Assembly: GCF_910578695.1 (NCBI RefSeq)
Contig: NZ_CAJTQJ010000019.1
Span: 1 to 40,641, forward strand
Length of the DNA stretch: 40,641 nt
Reading direction: 5' to 3'
From: an uncultured Brachyspira sp.
Lineage (GTDB): Bacteria > Spirochaetota > Brachyspiria > Brachyspirales > Brachyspiraceae
Shown here: positions 16,361 to 25,200 of the stretch, piece by piece
Position numbering within the stretch: position 1 is the stretch's first letter
Layout: every line of letters starts with the position of its first letter
Notes under the pieces: model-generated
What the model was told of the DNA's origin: nothing
Seen by the model: only the letters and a program-made list of their open reading frames with translations
Databases searched by the model: none
Program-made: the position numbers and the translations under genes

Positions 16361-16775
16361 AAATTCTACTTTTTCTATAACAGAAATTAAACTTGTTAAA
16401 GCTAATTTTTGTCAAAAAAATAATATTATTAATAAAGATGAGATTGCTATAAATTTAAATATGGGATCTTTTTATTCTAATAGAAATGATATAGAAAATT
16501 CTATACAGTTAAATTTATCTGTTGATATAGAACTATCTCAAGAAAATGAAAATAAAGATAATATTTCTATTGCTACAGTAGAAACAATAGTAGTTGGTAT
16601 ATTTGAATATAAAAATAATATTTCAGAAAAATTGCTTCCAAATTTAGTTTCTATTTTATACTCTTATATTAGACCAATTGTAGCACAATTTTCTGTTATG
16701 GCAAAATTACCCCCTATAGATTTACCTATATTAAATTTAAGTAAGATAGATGTGAAACATATAGAAGAAAATTAG
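16338..16775 (+). CDS. SecB-like chaperone
   Basis: This roughly 145-residue protein has the SecB family pattern: an N-terminal strand FSITEIKLVKANF, a middle strand VETIVVGIFEYK, a helix containing ILYSYIRPIVAQFSVMAKL, and the C-terminal hallmark PPIDLPILNL. True SecB delivers preproteins to SecA; solitary SecB-like proteins in toxin-antitoxin-chaperone modules protect an antitoxin. The location behind two small genes rather than with secretion genes favours the second role. Three ATGs (16326, 16335, 16338) are in frame. GAGG at 16328-16331 is best spaced to 16338, and translation would be coupled to the previous gene, which ends at 16360. The SecB resemblance is good; the specific role is inferred. 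Confidence 0.7.
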   Translation: MNTLKQHENSTFSITEIKLVKANFCQKNNIINKDEIAINLNMGSFYSNRNDIENSIQLNLSVDIELSQENENKDNISIATVETIVVGIFEYKNNISEKLLPNLVSILYSYIRPIVAQFSVMAKLPPIDLPILNLSKIDVKHIEEN

Positions 16776-16976
16776 ATTGTTCTTTAAAAATACCATATTT
16801 ATGTGCATTAACTATAAATAATCTTGAGTCCATTTTAAAAATTTACTAAAAGTTTAAAGAGTGTGCATAATATACAAAGTCTGTTTTATAATCATCTGTT
16901 TAATAAGAAATAAAAAATATTATATAATTAATAAAAAATTATATAATAAGAAAATCCTTATAAATAGGTTTTTTAT

Positions 16977-17213
16977 ATGTCTAAATATGATTTTAATATT
17001 CTAATAGAGCAAGATGAAGACGGAATGTATATAGCAGCAGTTCCTTCATTAAAAAGCTGTTATACTCAGGCAAAATCAATAGATGAACTTTATATAAGAA
17101 CAAAAGAAGTTATATAACTTTGTCTTGAAGTTGAAGAAGAACATAACTATTTGAAAGATAATTATAAATATAATAAACTCATAAAAGCTGGCAAGGTAGA
17201 AGTTAGTATATGA
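16977..17213 (+). pseudogene. Decayed HicB-type antitoxin gene
   Basis: From the ATG at 16977 the frame reads MSKYDFNILIEQDEDGMYIA followed by AAVPSLKSCYTQAKSIDEL, the partly degraded RNase H-like fold of HicB antitoxins. An in-frame TAA at 17115-17117 interrupts it. The same frame continues with LCLEVEEEHNYLKDNYKYN to a TGA at 17211, giving the usual HicB length. One nonsense mutation therefore explains the break. The end overlaps the start of the hicA remnant by ATGA, the normal arrangement of such a pair. Confidence 0.75.
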
Positions 17214-17450
17214 GTAAATTATCTATATGCTATTCAAAAACTATGATTAAAATTCTTAAATATTGCTAGGATTCAAAGAATTAAGACAAAAAGGAAGTCA
17301 TAAATTTTTTATTAATGATAAAAGACTTACTGTTATCATATCAGCATACCAGTTCATAATGAAGATTTAACAAGAGGTTTAATCAGAAAAATTTTAAAAG
17401 ACATAAATATCACTATAGATGAATATGAGAAGCTAAAAAAAGAAATTTGA
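17210..17450 (+). pseudogene. Decayed HicA-type mRNA interferase gene
   Basis: HicA toxins are small double-stranded-RNA-binding-fold ribonucleases with a catalytic His in G-S-H. Here the segments are in three frames. MSKLSICYSKTMIKILKYC ends at a TAG (17267). GFKELRQKGSHKFFINDKRL then VIISAY lies in a second frame. The tail NEDLTRGLIRKILKDINI through DEYEKLKKEI lies in another and ends at TGA 17450. At least two frameshifts destroy the gene, consistent with the neighbouring hicB stop. The catalytic His segment is intact in sequence but cannot be made as one protein. Confidence 0.75.
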
Positions 17451-17798
17451 TAATAAAGCATTTGCTAAAAAAAATTAATATAAACCTTTTAGATTTTTTC
17501 TATCAAATTATTATATTCAAATTATTATATTCTTTATACATGCAAATATATTTACTCTACATTATCATTTACAAACTCTAAAATAGTATTCTTTTGATTA
17601 TAGTTAATATTTTTATAATCATTTTAATTAAATTGATGAATCATCTTAATAAATGAAATATATTTTTTATAATAATATAAGGAATAATACATATTTTTAA
17701 TTAGTAATAATTATTAATTTTTTTAAAAAAATATTTGATTTTTTATTTTATTATAGTATATTAATAAATAGTTCTTAATTTTTTAATGGGTTTATTTT
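17451..17798. other. Intergenic AT-rich region
   Basis: I see no gene. A 14-bp unit CAAATTATTATATT is repeated in tandem near 17503-17531. On the minus strand near 17553-17624 a short start-less frame ends NTILEFVNDNVE and could be another gene scrap. The rest is simple AT sequence that should contain the promoter of the lipoprotein genes. Confidence 0.35.
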
Positions 17799-17894
17799 AT
17801 GAAAAAATATATTTCTATCTTTATGATATTTCTTGTTTTATTTAATTTTTATTCTTGTGCTAAAAATGCTTTAAGTCTTATACAGTACGAATAA
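17799..17894 (+). CDS. Very short lipoprotein (31 residues), possibly truncated
   Basis: The frame has a complete signal peptide and lipobox: two Lys at the start, a hydrophobic stretch, then NFYSC with Cys20 as the lipidated residue. Only 11 residues follow before the TAA. It could be a genuine micro-lipoprotein of the envelope or the start of a lost lipoprotein gene. It lies 29 bp before another lipoprotein gene in the same direction. Confidence 0.5.
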   Translation: MKKYISIFMIFLVLFNFYSCAKNALSLIQYE

Positions 17895-17923
17895 ATTTTC
17901 AAGGTGTTTTTAAGGTGTTTTTC

Positions 17924-18571
17924 ATGAATAAAATTTATATATTTATAACTTTTATTATCATATTTTTTATTTTTTCCTGTAAAAATGTAAAAATTTTAAA
18001 CCCTAATGAAAACGATGTAGAGGTTTTCTATGCGGATTCAATTGCAGAAGATTTAACAATGATAGTAGAATATAAAAGTAAAACAAATAATGGAAAAATA
18101 GATTTGGTAGGCTGTACACAATTTAAGATAAAATGTTATGAAAATGATTTTAAGAATATTTATTCTATGAGGCATATTCATAATAATTATTTAGCATATG
18201 AACAAATATTAATAGACAATAAAGATACATTATTTGCTCTTGAATTTGTTGTTCCTTTTGATATTAGTGAACCTTATATTGATTATATATGTGTTTTTGG
18301 CAATGGACAGCATGCACAATCTTGGAGTAATTCTATAAAAGTAGCAATAGAAACTAATGGAAAATTAATTTTTGACTGGGATCGCCCTCCTTTTTATGGA
18401 TTGCCTACTAATGTTGCAACTCCTTTTTATTTTAGAGAAGATGAATTTAGAGATTATGATTATTTAACAGATGAAGAAAATATTATTTTGAATTTCATCA
18501 TTTATACAGTTAAATTGTATGAAAGTTTATGTACTAATGGTTATTTAAAAAATAATAATGGATATAAATAA
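17924..18571 (+). CDS. Hypothetical lipoprotein
   Basis: This roughly 215-residue envelope protein begins with a short positive N-terminus, a hydrophobic segment and the lipobox IFSC, so it is predicted to be lipidated. The mature part has an Ig- or beta-sandwich-like look (strands such as DLTMIVEYKSK, LIFDWDRPPFY and LFALEFVVPFD) but I recognise no domain. The ATG at 17924 is preferred to the GTG at 17915 because AAGG (17912-17915) is then spaced 8 nt. That ribosome site is part of an 11-bp tandem duplication (AAGGTGTTTTT at 17901-17922). The stop overlaps the next start by one base (TAATG), so the two genes are translationally coupled. Confidence 0.75.
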   Translation: MNKIYIFITFIIIFFIFSCKNVKILNPNENDVEVFYADSIAEDLTMIVEYKSKTNNGKIDLVGCTQFKIKCYENDFKNIYSMRHIHNNYLAYEQILIDNKDTLFALEFVVPFDISEPYIDYICVFGNGQHAQSWSNSIKVAIETNGKLIFDWDRPPFYGLPTNVATPFYFREDEFRDYDYLTDEENIILNFIIYTVKLYESLCTNGYLKNNNGYK

Positions 18572-19290
18572 TGAGTAAATTTATATATAAAATATTGATT
18601 ATAGTTTTAAGTATTAGTATAAATTTATTTGCTAATTTTGAAATAAATTTTTATATGCCTTTAGGATTTAATTTTAGTTTTAGTTCTATTACATTAGAGA
18701 GACCCAACAGACTATATGAATCTATTAAAGGAGATTTAGGTTTTGATTTTTCGCTTATGCTTCAGCTTGGATATAATTTGAAATTAAATAATAATAATTC
18801 TAAAATAAGAAGTATAGGTTTTCTTTTAGATGCTGGTTTTTATATGCAGGATATTAATATTAATTACAAATATCCTAAATTTGCTAATTATAATGATTAC
18901 TATAAAGTAGATGATGAGTTTTTATTTTACGGCATTCATTTAGGTGTCATTCCTAAAATAAATTTTGAAAATTTTTCTATAGGTTTGGGTCTTGGAGTTA
19001 GAATTCCAATTGAAGCTGAAATATCTCATCAAAAACTAGAAGATGATAACGGTATTTATTATAAAGGTTCTTTAATGTATAAGGATAAATCAGAGTGGAA
19101 TTTTAATGATATTAAAAAAGTATTTAAATATCCTGTGTTTCCGTATATAAAATTAAGTTTTGACGGTTTTTGGTATCCTTTTGATAAAACAGCTTTTATG
19201 TATGGAGCATATTTGCTTTATGATTTTTCTAGTCCTTATAATGTTAACAATATAGAGACTTTACAAAAAGGGTTAATAAAAAAAATATAA
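18571..19290 (+). CDS. Putative outer-membrane beta-barrel protein
   Basis: This 239-residue protein has a Sec signal peptide (hydrophobic segment ending SINLFANFE, probably cleaved after LFA). The mature part shows alternating amphipathic strands, for example FEINFYMPLGFNFSF, IGFLLDAGFYMQDININY, FSIGLGLGVRIPIEAEI and TAFMYGAYLLYDF, as in small outer-membrane barrels. It is coupled to the lipoprotein gene before it, so the two products may act together in the envelope. The C-terminus (LQKGLIKKI) lacks the classical aromatic last residue, which could mean it is shortened. No specific family was recognised. Confidence 0.7.
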   Translation: MSKFIYKILIIVLSISINLFANFEINFYMPLGFNFSFSSITLERPNRLYESIKGDLGFDFSLMLQLGYNLKLNNNNSKIRSIGFLLDAGFYMQDININYKYPKFANYNDYYKVDDEFLFYGIHLGVIPKINFENFSIGLGLGVRIPIEAEISHQKLEDDNGIYYKGSLMYKDKSEWNFNDIKKVFKYPVFPYIKLSFDGFWYPFDKTAFMYGAYLLYDFSSPYNVNNIETLQKGLIKKI

Positions 19291-19364
19291 TTTATCTTCT
19301 TTATCTATTTGTTTTTATGTTGGTGTTTCTTTTGGAAGGAAATAGATAATATAATAAGGTTTAT

Positions 19365-19439
19365 GGCAGGATAAAAAGTTTCTTAATTAAAAAGAAAATT
19401 ATTCTTTGATTTTTATAAGTAAACAAAGATTTTTCTGCC
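19365..19439 (+). other. Possible structured RNA or complex terminator
   Basis: GGCAG (19365-19369) can pair with CTGCC (19435-19439), enclosing two smaller hairpins: TTTCTT/AAGAAA (19379-19397) and TCTTTG/CAAAGA (19403-19429). This multi-stem layout downstream of the outer-membrane gene could be a terminator region or a small RNA. It could also be chance in AT-rich DNA. Confidence 0.25.
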
Positions 19440-19521
19440 TGTATGAAATAATTTTATTTATATTATGAAATTTATCTGTAAAAATTTAAAAAAAATTACT
19501 TAAAAAAATATAATTTTTTAT

Positions 19522-19549
19522 TTGTGAATTTTTTATTATATAGTATAAT
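19522..19549 (+). promoter_or_regulatory. Promoter of the 51-residue gene
   Basis: TTGTGA (19522-19527), 16 bp, TATAAT (19544-19549). The -10 is perfect and sits about 40 nt before the ATG at 19591. Confidence 0.6.
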
Positions 19550-19590
19550 ATATTTAGGACAAAGCTATATTTAAAAAGGAGTTTACAAAT

Positions 19591-19746
19591 ATGGTTACAA
19601 CTATAACAGCAACAGAAACAACTAATGTCTATGTTACATCAATAGGCGGGGTAAATATCACCGTCAGAAATAATTTTTCTGATAAAACAGCTACTGTCGA
19701 GGTAGAGCCGAAAATCACAGGCGGTGCTTTAAATGTGCAAGGGTGA
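19591..19746 (+). CDS. Small protein of unknown function (51 residues)
   Basis: This frame has a consensus -10 box, AAGGAG ribosome site about 9 nt before the ATG, and a strong terminator about 80 bp after the stop, so it looks like a real, independently expressed gene. The product is rich in Thr, Val, Asn and Gly (it begins MVTTITATETTNVYVTS and ends KITGGALNVQG). It has no signal peptide or membrane segment and an alternating pattern suggesting two or three beta strands. G/C content is visibly higher than in the flanks. I recognise no family. Confidence 0.65.
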   Translation: MVTTITATETTNVYVTSIGGVNITVRNNFSDKTATVEVEPKITGGALNVQG

Positions 19747-19827
19747 TTTTTCCCCATATCGCATTTTATTATCGGTTCTTTAATTGAATACTTTAGTAAA
19801 GTAGTCTTTTGTTCACTTATTAAAAGT

Positions 19828-19869
19828 AATGGGGTTGTTCGTGGGAAGCAGCCCCATTTTTATTATTTA
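19828..19869 (+). terminator. Rho-independent terminator of the 51-residue gene
   Basis: A 10-bp stem, AATGGGGTTG (19828-19837) and CAGCCCCATT (19849-19858), has one G-U pair and an 11-nt loop and is followed by TTTTATTATTT. A separate 15-bp palindrome, TACTTTAGTAAAGTA (19789-19803), lies just upstream. Confidence 0.85.
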
Positions 19870-20164
19870 AATCAGCTTAAAATTCAATAATAAATAATGT
19901 TTAACAAAAAATAATAAGGCTGAAACTTATTTTAGTATAAAACATTAATAAAATATACAATATTGACATATTATTATAAAATGTTTATACTATTTTATAA
20001 TAAGCAGGTATTAATATATTTGAAATATTAAAGCTATTTTTATTTACTGAAGATTTTATTTAACAGATTATTTTTTCTTTTCTATAATTTTAATATTGGA
20101 TAATATTTTATATTAATTGTTATAATAGAGCATATTTTTGTTTTAATTGTTTAAGGAATAAAGA

Positions 20165-21517
20165 ATGGAACTGAATAGCAAAACTTTAATAGAAAACAGC
20201 AGCATAAATTTATTTTCAAAGTTTGCAATACCAAGTATATTAGGAATGATAATGGGAAGTGCTGCTGTATTTGTAGACGGATTTTTTGTAGCACATTTTA
20301 TATCATCAGAGGCTTTTACTGCCATTAATATAGTCTGGCCCATAACTGCATTATCTTTCGGTATTTATGTAATGCTTACTATAGGTGCTGCTGCTCTTGC
20401 TGGAAAATGCATAGGTGAAAACAATATAAGAAGGGCAAATTTAATATTTACTCAAACTTTAATTGTAGTTTTTATTATAGCAAGCATTCCGCTTATTATA
20501 GCATATATATTCAGAGAGAATTTACTGCCTATTTTTGGTGCACATGGCAGGATTTATAAATTATCATTGGATTATATAGAAGGTGTTTTAGCAGCAACAT
20601 TTTTTTGGGGTATGGCTTATGTACTTAGTCAATTCGTAAGGCTTAACGGTTCTCCTAAATTTGCTTCTTCAATGTTTATAATAGCATCTATAGTTAATAT
20701 GATATTGGATCCCATTTTTATTATAGTTTTTCATTTTGGAATCGCTGGAGCTGCTTGGGCTACTGCAATATCTCAGATAATAGCTTTTATTATGGGGGCT
20801 TTATATTTTTTTAAGCCTAACTGCAGATTAAAAGTTATTAGAATATACGGAGGCTGGGTATATATACTTAAAGCTGCATTTAATGGATTTTCTGAATTTT
20901 TGAGTAATATTTCTTCAGGTCTTATACCTTGGCTTTTTAATATAACTGCTTATAATATTTCTGGAAACAACGGCATACTTGTTTACTCTGCTGCAAATTA
21001 TGCGATTATGTTTTTTATAATGCTTGCATATTCTGTAGGGGAGGCATTAGAACCTTTGGTTAGTGTTTCTTACGGAGCTAAAAATACAAATGGAATGAAA
21101 GATTTTTTGAAAATATCTATATTTTTAATTTCTTTTGTATCAGTATTAGCTTCTATTATACTTTTGATTGATCCTAGTGTTCTTGTTAATATGCTTTTGA
21201 AAGATGTTGACAATCAAACCTTTGATGATGCTTTATTTTTTGTAAGGGCTTCAATTCCTACATTTATAGGGGCTGGAATCAATATTATAATGAGTGCATA
21301 TTATACTTCTATTCAAAAATCAGGGGCTTCTGCAATTATTGCTGCTTTGAGGAGTATGATTCTTCCTGTTTTATTGGTAATGACGCTTCCTAATATATTT
21401 GGTTTTATTGGTTTAGTATTGGTTCTGCCTATAAGTGAAATTGCTACATTAATAGTTTCCTTTGCATTATATAAAAATAGAAGTGCTGAAGTTTTGATTA
21501 ATGATTACAACTATTAA
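20165..21517 (+). CDS. MATE-family efflux transporter
   Basis: This inner-membrane protein of 450 residues is the normal length for the multidrug and toxin extrusion family, with about 12 hydrophobic segments. Family features include the N-terminal LFSKFAIPSILGMIMGSAAVFVDGFFV block and its pseudo-repeat in the second half (AFNGFSEFLSNISSG, then ALEPLVSVSYGAKN). It probably exports organic cations or drugs using a Na+ or H+ gradient; the substrate cannot be told. AAGGAAT lies about 8 nt before the ATG. It stands alone, with AT-rich intergenic DNA before it and a strong bidirectional terminator about 630 bp after it. Confidence 0.88.
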   Translation: MELNSKTLIENSSINLFSKFAIPSILGMIMGSAAVFVDGFFVAHFISSEAFTAINIVWPITALSFGIYVMLTIGAAALAGKCIGENNIRRANLIFTQTLIVVFIIASIPLIIAYIFRENLLPIFGAHGRIYKLSLDYIEGVLAATFFWGMAYVLSQFVRLNGSPKFASSMFIIASIVNMILDPIFIIVFHFGIAGAAWATAISQIIAFIMGALYFFKPNCRLKVIRIYGGWVYILKAAFNGFSEFLSNISSGLIPWLFNITAYNISGNNGILVYSAANYAIMFFIMLAYSVGEALEPLVSVSYGAKNTNGMKDFLKISIFLISFVSVLASIILLIDPSVLVNMLLKDVDNQTFDDALFFVRASIPTFIGAGINIIMSAYYTSIQKSGASAIIAALRSMILPVLLVMTLPNIFGFIGLVLVLPISEIATLIVSFALYKNRSAEVLINDYNY

Positions 21518-22148
21518 TTTATATAATATTTCTTAAGCTAAAAATTGTATAATCTTAAGCTATAATTATTAATAAATACTTGGACTAATATTTTATTTTC
21601 TTATTAAAACTGTAAAATAAATAATTATTAGATTTTAAAATTAATTAATGAATTTAATAGGCAGCTTTGTTAAAAAGTTTTAAAATTTATTTTAATTCTA
21701 AGTCTATTATTCTCTCATTATTCTTTTATAACTTTAATTTTTCTTTTTTTATTTGTTTAAACTGTATTATAACATTCACCTTAGTTTTTACTAGATTTAA
21801 AATACTTATTTCGCACGGTGAACATATTTTTAAACATAATAAAAATTGTATTATTAATTGATTTATATATTTAGTTTAATTTAGTGTGCGTTGTATAAAT
21901 TATAAATTTAAAAAAATCTTGGGCGGGCAGTTATAATTACACTATAAATAAAAAAGAAAAATAATATAGAAATGAGAGAAAAAAATTTAAAGCATAGAGG
22001 GCGGGCAAATGTAATTAGATTTTAAAACTTTTATTACAATACTGCCAATTATTATTTTATAATTTTAACTTTTCTTTTTTATTTGTTTAAATTATAGTAC
22101 CTGCCTAAGTTTTATTTAAATTTAGAATTTATTTTACGAACGATAGAT
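21518..22148. repeat. Intergenic region built of diverged repeats with GGGCGGG cores
   Basis: An AT-rich block at about 21724-21811 (TTTTTATTTGTTTAAACTGT and following) recurs in diverged form at about 22055-22143 (CTTTTTTATTTGTTTAAATT and following). Each is close to a TTTTACGAACG- or TTTCGCACG-like end. Between them are GGGCGGGCAG (21921-21930) and GGGCGGGC (21999-22006). The second continues AAATGTAATTAGATTTTAAA, matching the copy at 14855. A 64-codon open frame at 21667-21861 has no ribosome site and lies within the repeat, so it is not called. TCTTAAGCTA is also repeated near 21531 and 21557. Confidence 0.55.
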
Positions 22149-22194
22149 AAAAAAATAGTTAATAATTGAGCTTTAAATTATTAACTATTTTTTT
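22149..22194. terminator. Bidirectional terminator between MATE and DUF4132 genes
   Basis: A perfect 19-bp stem, AAAAAAATAGTTAATAATT (22149-22167) with its exact reverse complement (22176-22194), has an 8-nt loop. The A/T runs give U-tracts in both directions. It lies between convergent genes and should stop both. Confidence 0.8.
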
Positions 22195-22229
22195 ATTTTT
22201 TATCTGTTTATCGTATGTTAAATAAAAAA

Positions 22230-25200
22230 TTAGTCAGGAAAAACGCTCTTTACTATGCTGTAAATTGAAGAAGCAAATCTTTTATTTACTTTCAAAGGAT
22301 TAATCAAAGTTTCAATGCCGTCACTAATTTCATAAAACTCAATATCCCAAAACTCAACATCTTCATTAACATCTATTCCGAAATACATATACTCAAATGT
22401 TATGTGAACGGAAATATTAAGATAAGTATCTTTTAATATGTACTCAGAGAAACTTCCTCCGTCTAAAGTCTCGCCTCTAGCCATATCATATTTATTTGCT
22501 AATGACATTAAAACTCCAGCCTTTAATGTTTTTGAGTTTAGAGAATTAATTTTATCTTCGCTTATGTCTCCTTCTGTAATTTCTTCATATTTGAAATCAA
22601 GCTGTTCTATAGGCTGCACTATCTCATAATCTGATAACTGAGTTTTCCATTTTTCTATAGTGTCAGCATCTAATTCTGAAGAATGAACTAAAGTTATTAA
22701 ACTGTTTTCTTTTAAAATATATTCTTCTTCATTAGCTGTATTGAAAGTACCGTCTTCCATATATCTGAAACTTTCTATCAAATTGTTATTCTCATCATAA
22801 ACACCCCAAATAAGTTTTAAAGCAAATATATTCATAATAGGGTTTTCAACAAATATATTTTTAAAATTATTATAAGTCCATTTCCTGCCGTTTAGTAAAA
22901 CTTTCTGAAGCCTTATTTTCTGACTTTGAATTAAAGTTTTTATTTCTTTTTTAAGAGTAGTGCATTCTTTTTTAGCGTTGTCAGCTTCTGTCTTATCATC
23001 TTTGCTGTTTGGTGCAGGAAGCGATTTTATTATTTTTTGTTTATCATTATCTGTAATAATAAGCTCAAGATTATTATTTATTGATAATGTAAATGTCCTT
23101 TTTGCTTCTCCTCCATAGCTTAATACTTTCTCACCTTTTTTATTAAATCCGAAATTAGGTATTATTCTGTCTGAAAGCTCATCTGCTGTCATATCAAGCA
23201 TATATGCAGCATTCTCCATAGTTTCTATTGCTGCTTGTTTTATTTTTGCTGTAGGCGATTTTCTTGTAAGAGAGTCTACTAATATCAATGCATAACTCTT
23301 TCCATTTAATGCCATACATTTTACAATAAAAGATGCCATAACAGTACGCGATCCCTTAGCAAATTCTTTTATTAAAGGATAAACTTTATCTATTTTCAAA
23401 TCATCAGAATATATCAAATAAGGTATTAAAATATTTTTCTTTGACGCTTCATAATTAGAATCTTTTAAGTAAGTATAAAGCATTTCCAAAGCATTAGCAA
23501 ATGAAGAAGCATCAAGAATTTCTGCAAGCATATCGCAGTCTTTTAATCTGGCAGGCTCTAATAGATTCATATACTCCATAATGATATATTTAAAAACCCG
23601 CTCATCGGCTAATTTTCCATTATTATATAAAACTTTTGTCAAATGAATATCGTCTAAAAACTTTATATTTTTTTCATAGTTTGTATTGTAGTAAGCGTCA
23701 ATAAACTCCAAAGCCTCATCAATACTTTTGAAATTATCACCGTATTTTTTAAGATTCCAATTCTTAATAATATTTTTTAATGCACCTTTTAATTCTGATG
23801 ATCTTGATTTTTCTGACATTTTCTCAGCATAAACTCTTGTAATATCTTCATTATCAGAAATAACTTTAAGGCAGTATCTTTTTACTTCAGCTATTTTCAT
23901 ATTTTCAAGAACTTTATAAAGTAAATTATAGTCATTATAATTAAATTCATTATAAATAGTCTTTAATATATCTAATGCTGTGTTTTTACTGCCTGCTATA
24001 TCATTTTTTATAAAGCTTTCATCATTTAAAATATTTTTTATTTCATCAAAATAGCTTTTAAATAATTCATCTTTTACACTATTTATAACTATATTATTAT
24101 TTTCATCTAAGCATCTAAGTTCATGGTATAATGTGGCGGGATTTCGTCCGTTGTAATAATAACCTGAAACATCGCCTGCATAATATGAAAGCAAAATTTC
24201 TTTTAATGTAATATTTAACTCTTTATTGTTTAATAAACTGTCAATAACCTGTTTTAAAGTTTTACTTCCTATAGCCGACTGTATTTCTATATATTTTCTT
24301 ATTCCCAGCTGAATAGGAAAATATTTCAAAACATCATAAGCAATTTTTTTGAAGTTTTTTATTTGTGCATTATCATAATTAAGTAAACAATAAAAATAAC
24401 TAATATGCGAAGCAAAATTAGCTTCAGGATAAGTATCATTTCTATTTAAAAAAATGAATGAGTTTTTCTTGTCTGTATAATATTTTATAAGCTCATCAAA
24501 TTTTGTATTTTTATCTTTATCAAATATTTCTTCAATTTTTTCTGTGCTGGTGAGAGCAGGAGTTGTAATATACCTGCTTTTATTTTCCATAAAATGATTA
24601 ACTATATCTTTTAATATATATACTGATTTTATGAATTTTTTTAAATCTGCTTTTTCTATATCATTATGTTCAATTAAAATAGAAGTAAGCACTATGAATA
24701 TTCTTTTATTGCTTTTATCATCTATATTTTTTCCAACCAAATTATAAATTTTATAAAAATCTTCTTTGCTTTTTAAATATAAATCTCTTGCCTCATATAT
24801 GAATTGATAACGGAAATAATTATAAAAGTGTTTAGCTATAAATCTGAAATGATTCGGATAATTTATTGCATTGAAAAATTTTTCTTTAGCTTTATAAATA
24901 TTGTCATCATAATCTGAGTATCTTATATCTGCTCCAAGTTCAATATTAATATCAATAATATATTCTTCATTACTATTCAATACATCTATAAATTTATTTT
25001 TTATGATTTCATTTTTATCTAAAATAGCAGCAATTACATTTAAAGTGTCAAAAAGATTAGGAAGAACATCAAATGATTTTACAGCTGCATTTATATATTT
25101 TTCTTTGCACTCTTTATTACTTTTTATAACAGAACATATTGCAATTAATGGTATCACCGCATCTCTGCCCATTTTATGAAGTATTTTTTTATTATCATTT

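Noticed and set aside
21667..21861. 64-codon open frame of hydrophobic residues
   Set aside because: It has no ribosome site, lies in a diverged AT-rich repeat that recurs at about 22055-22143, and its composition follows from A/T runs.
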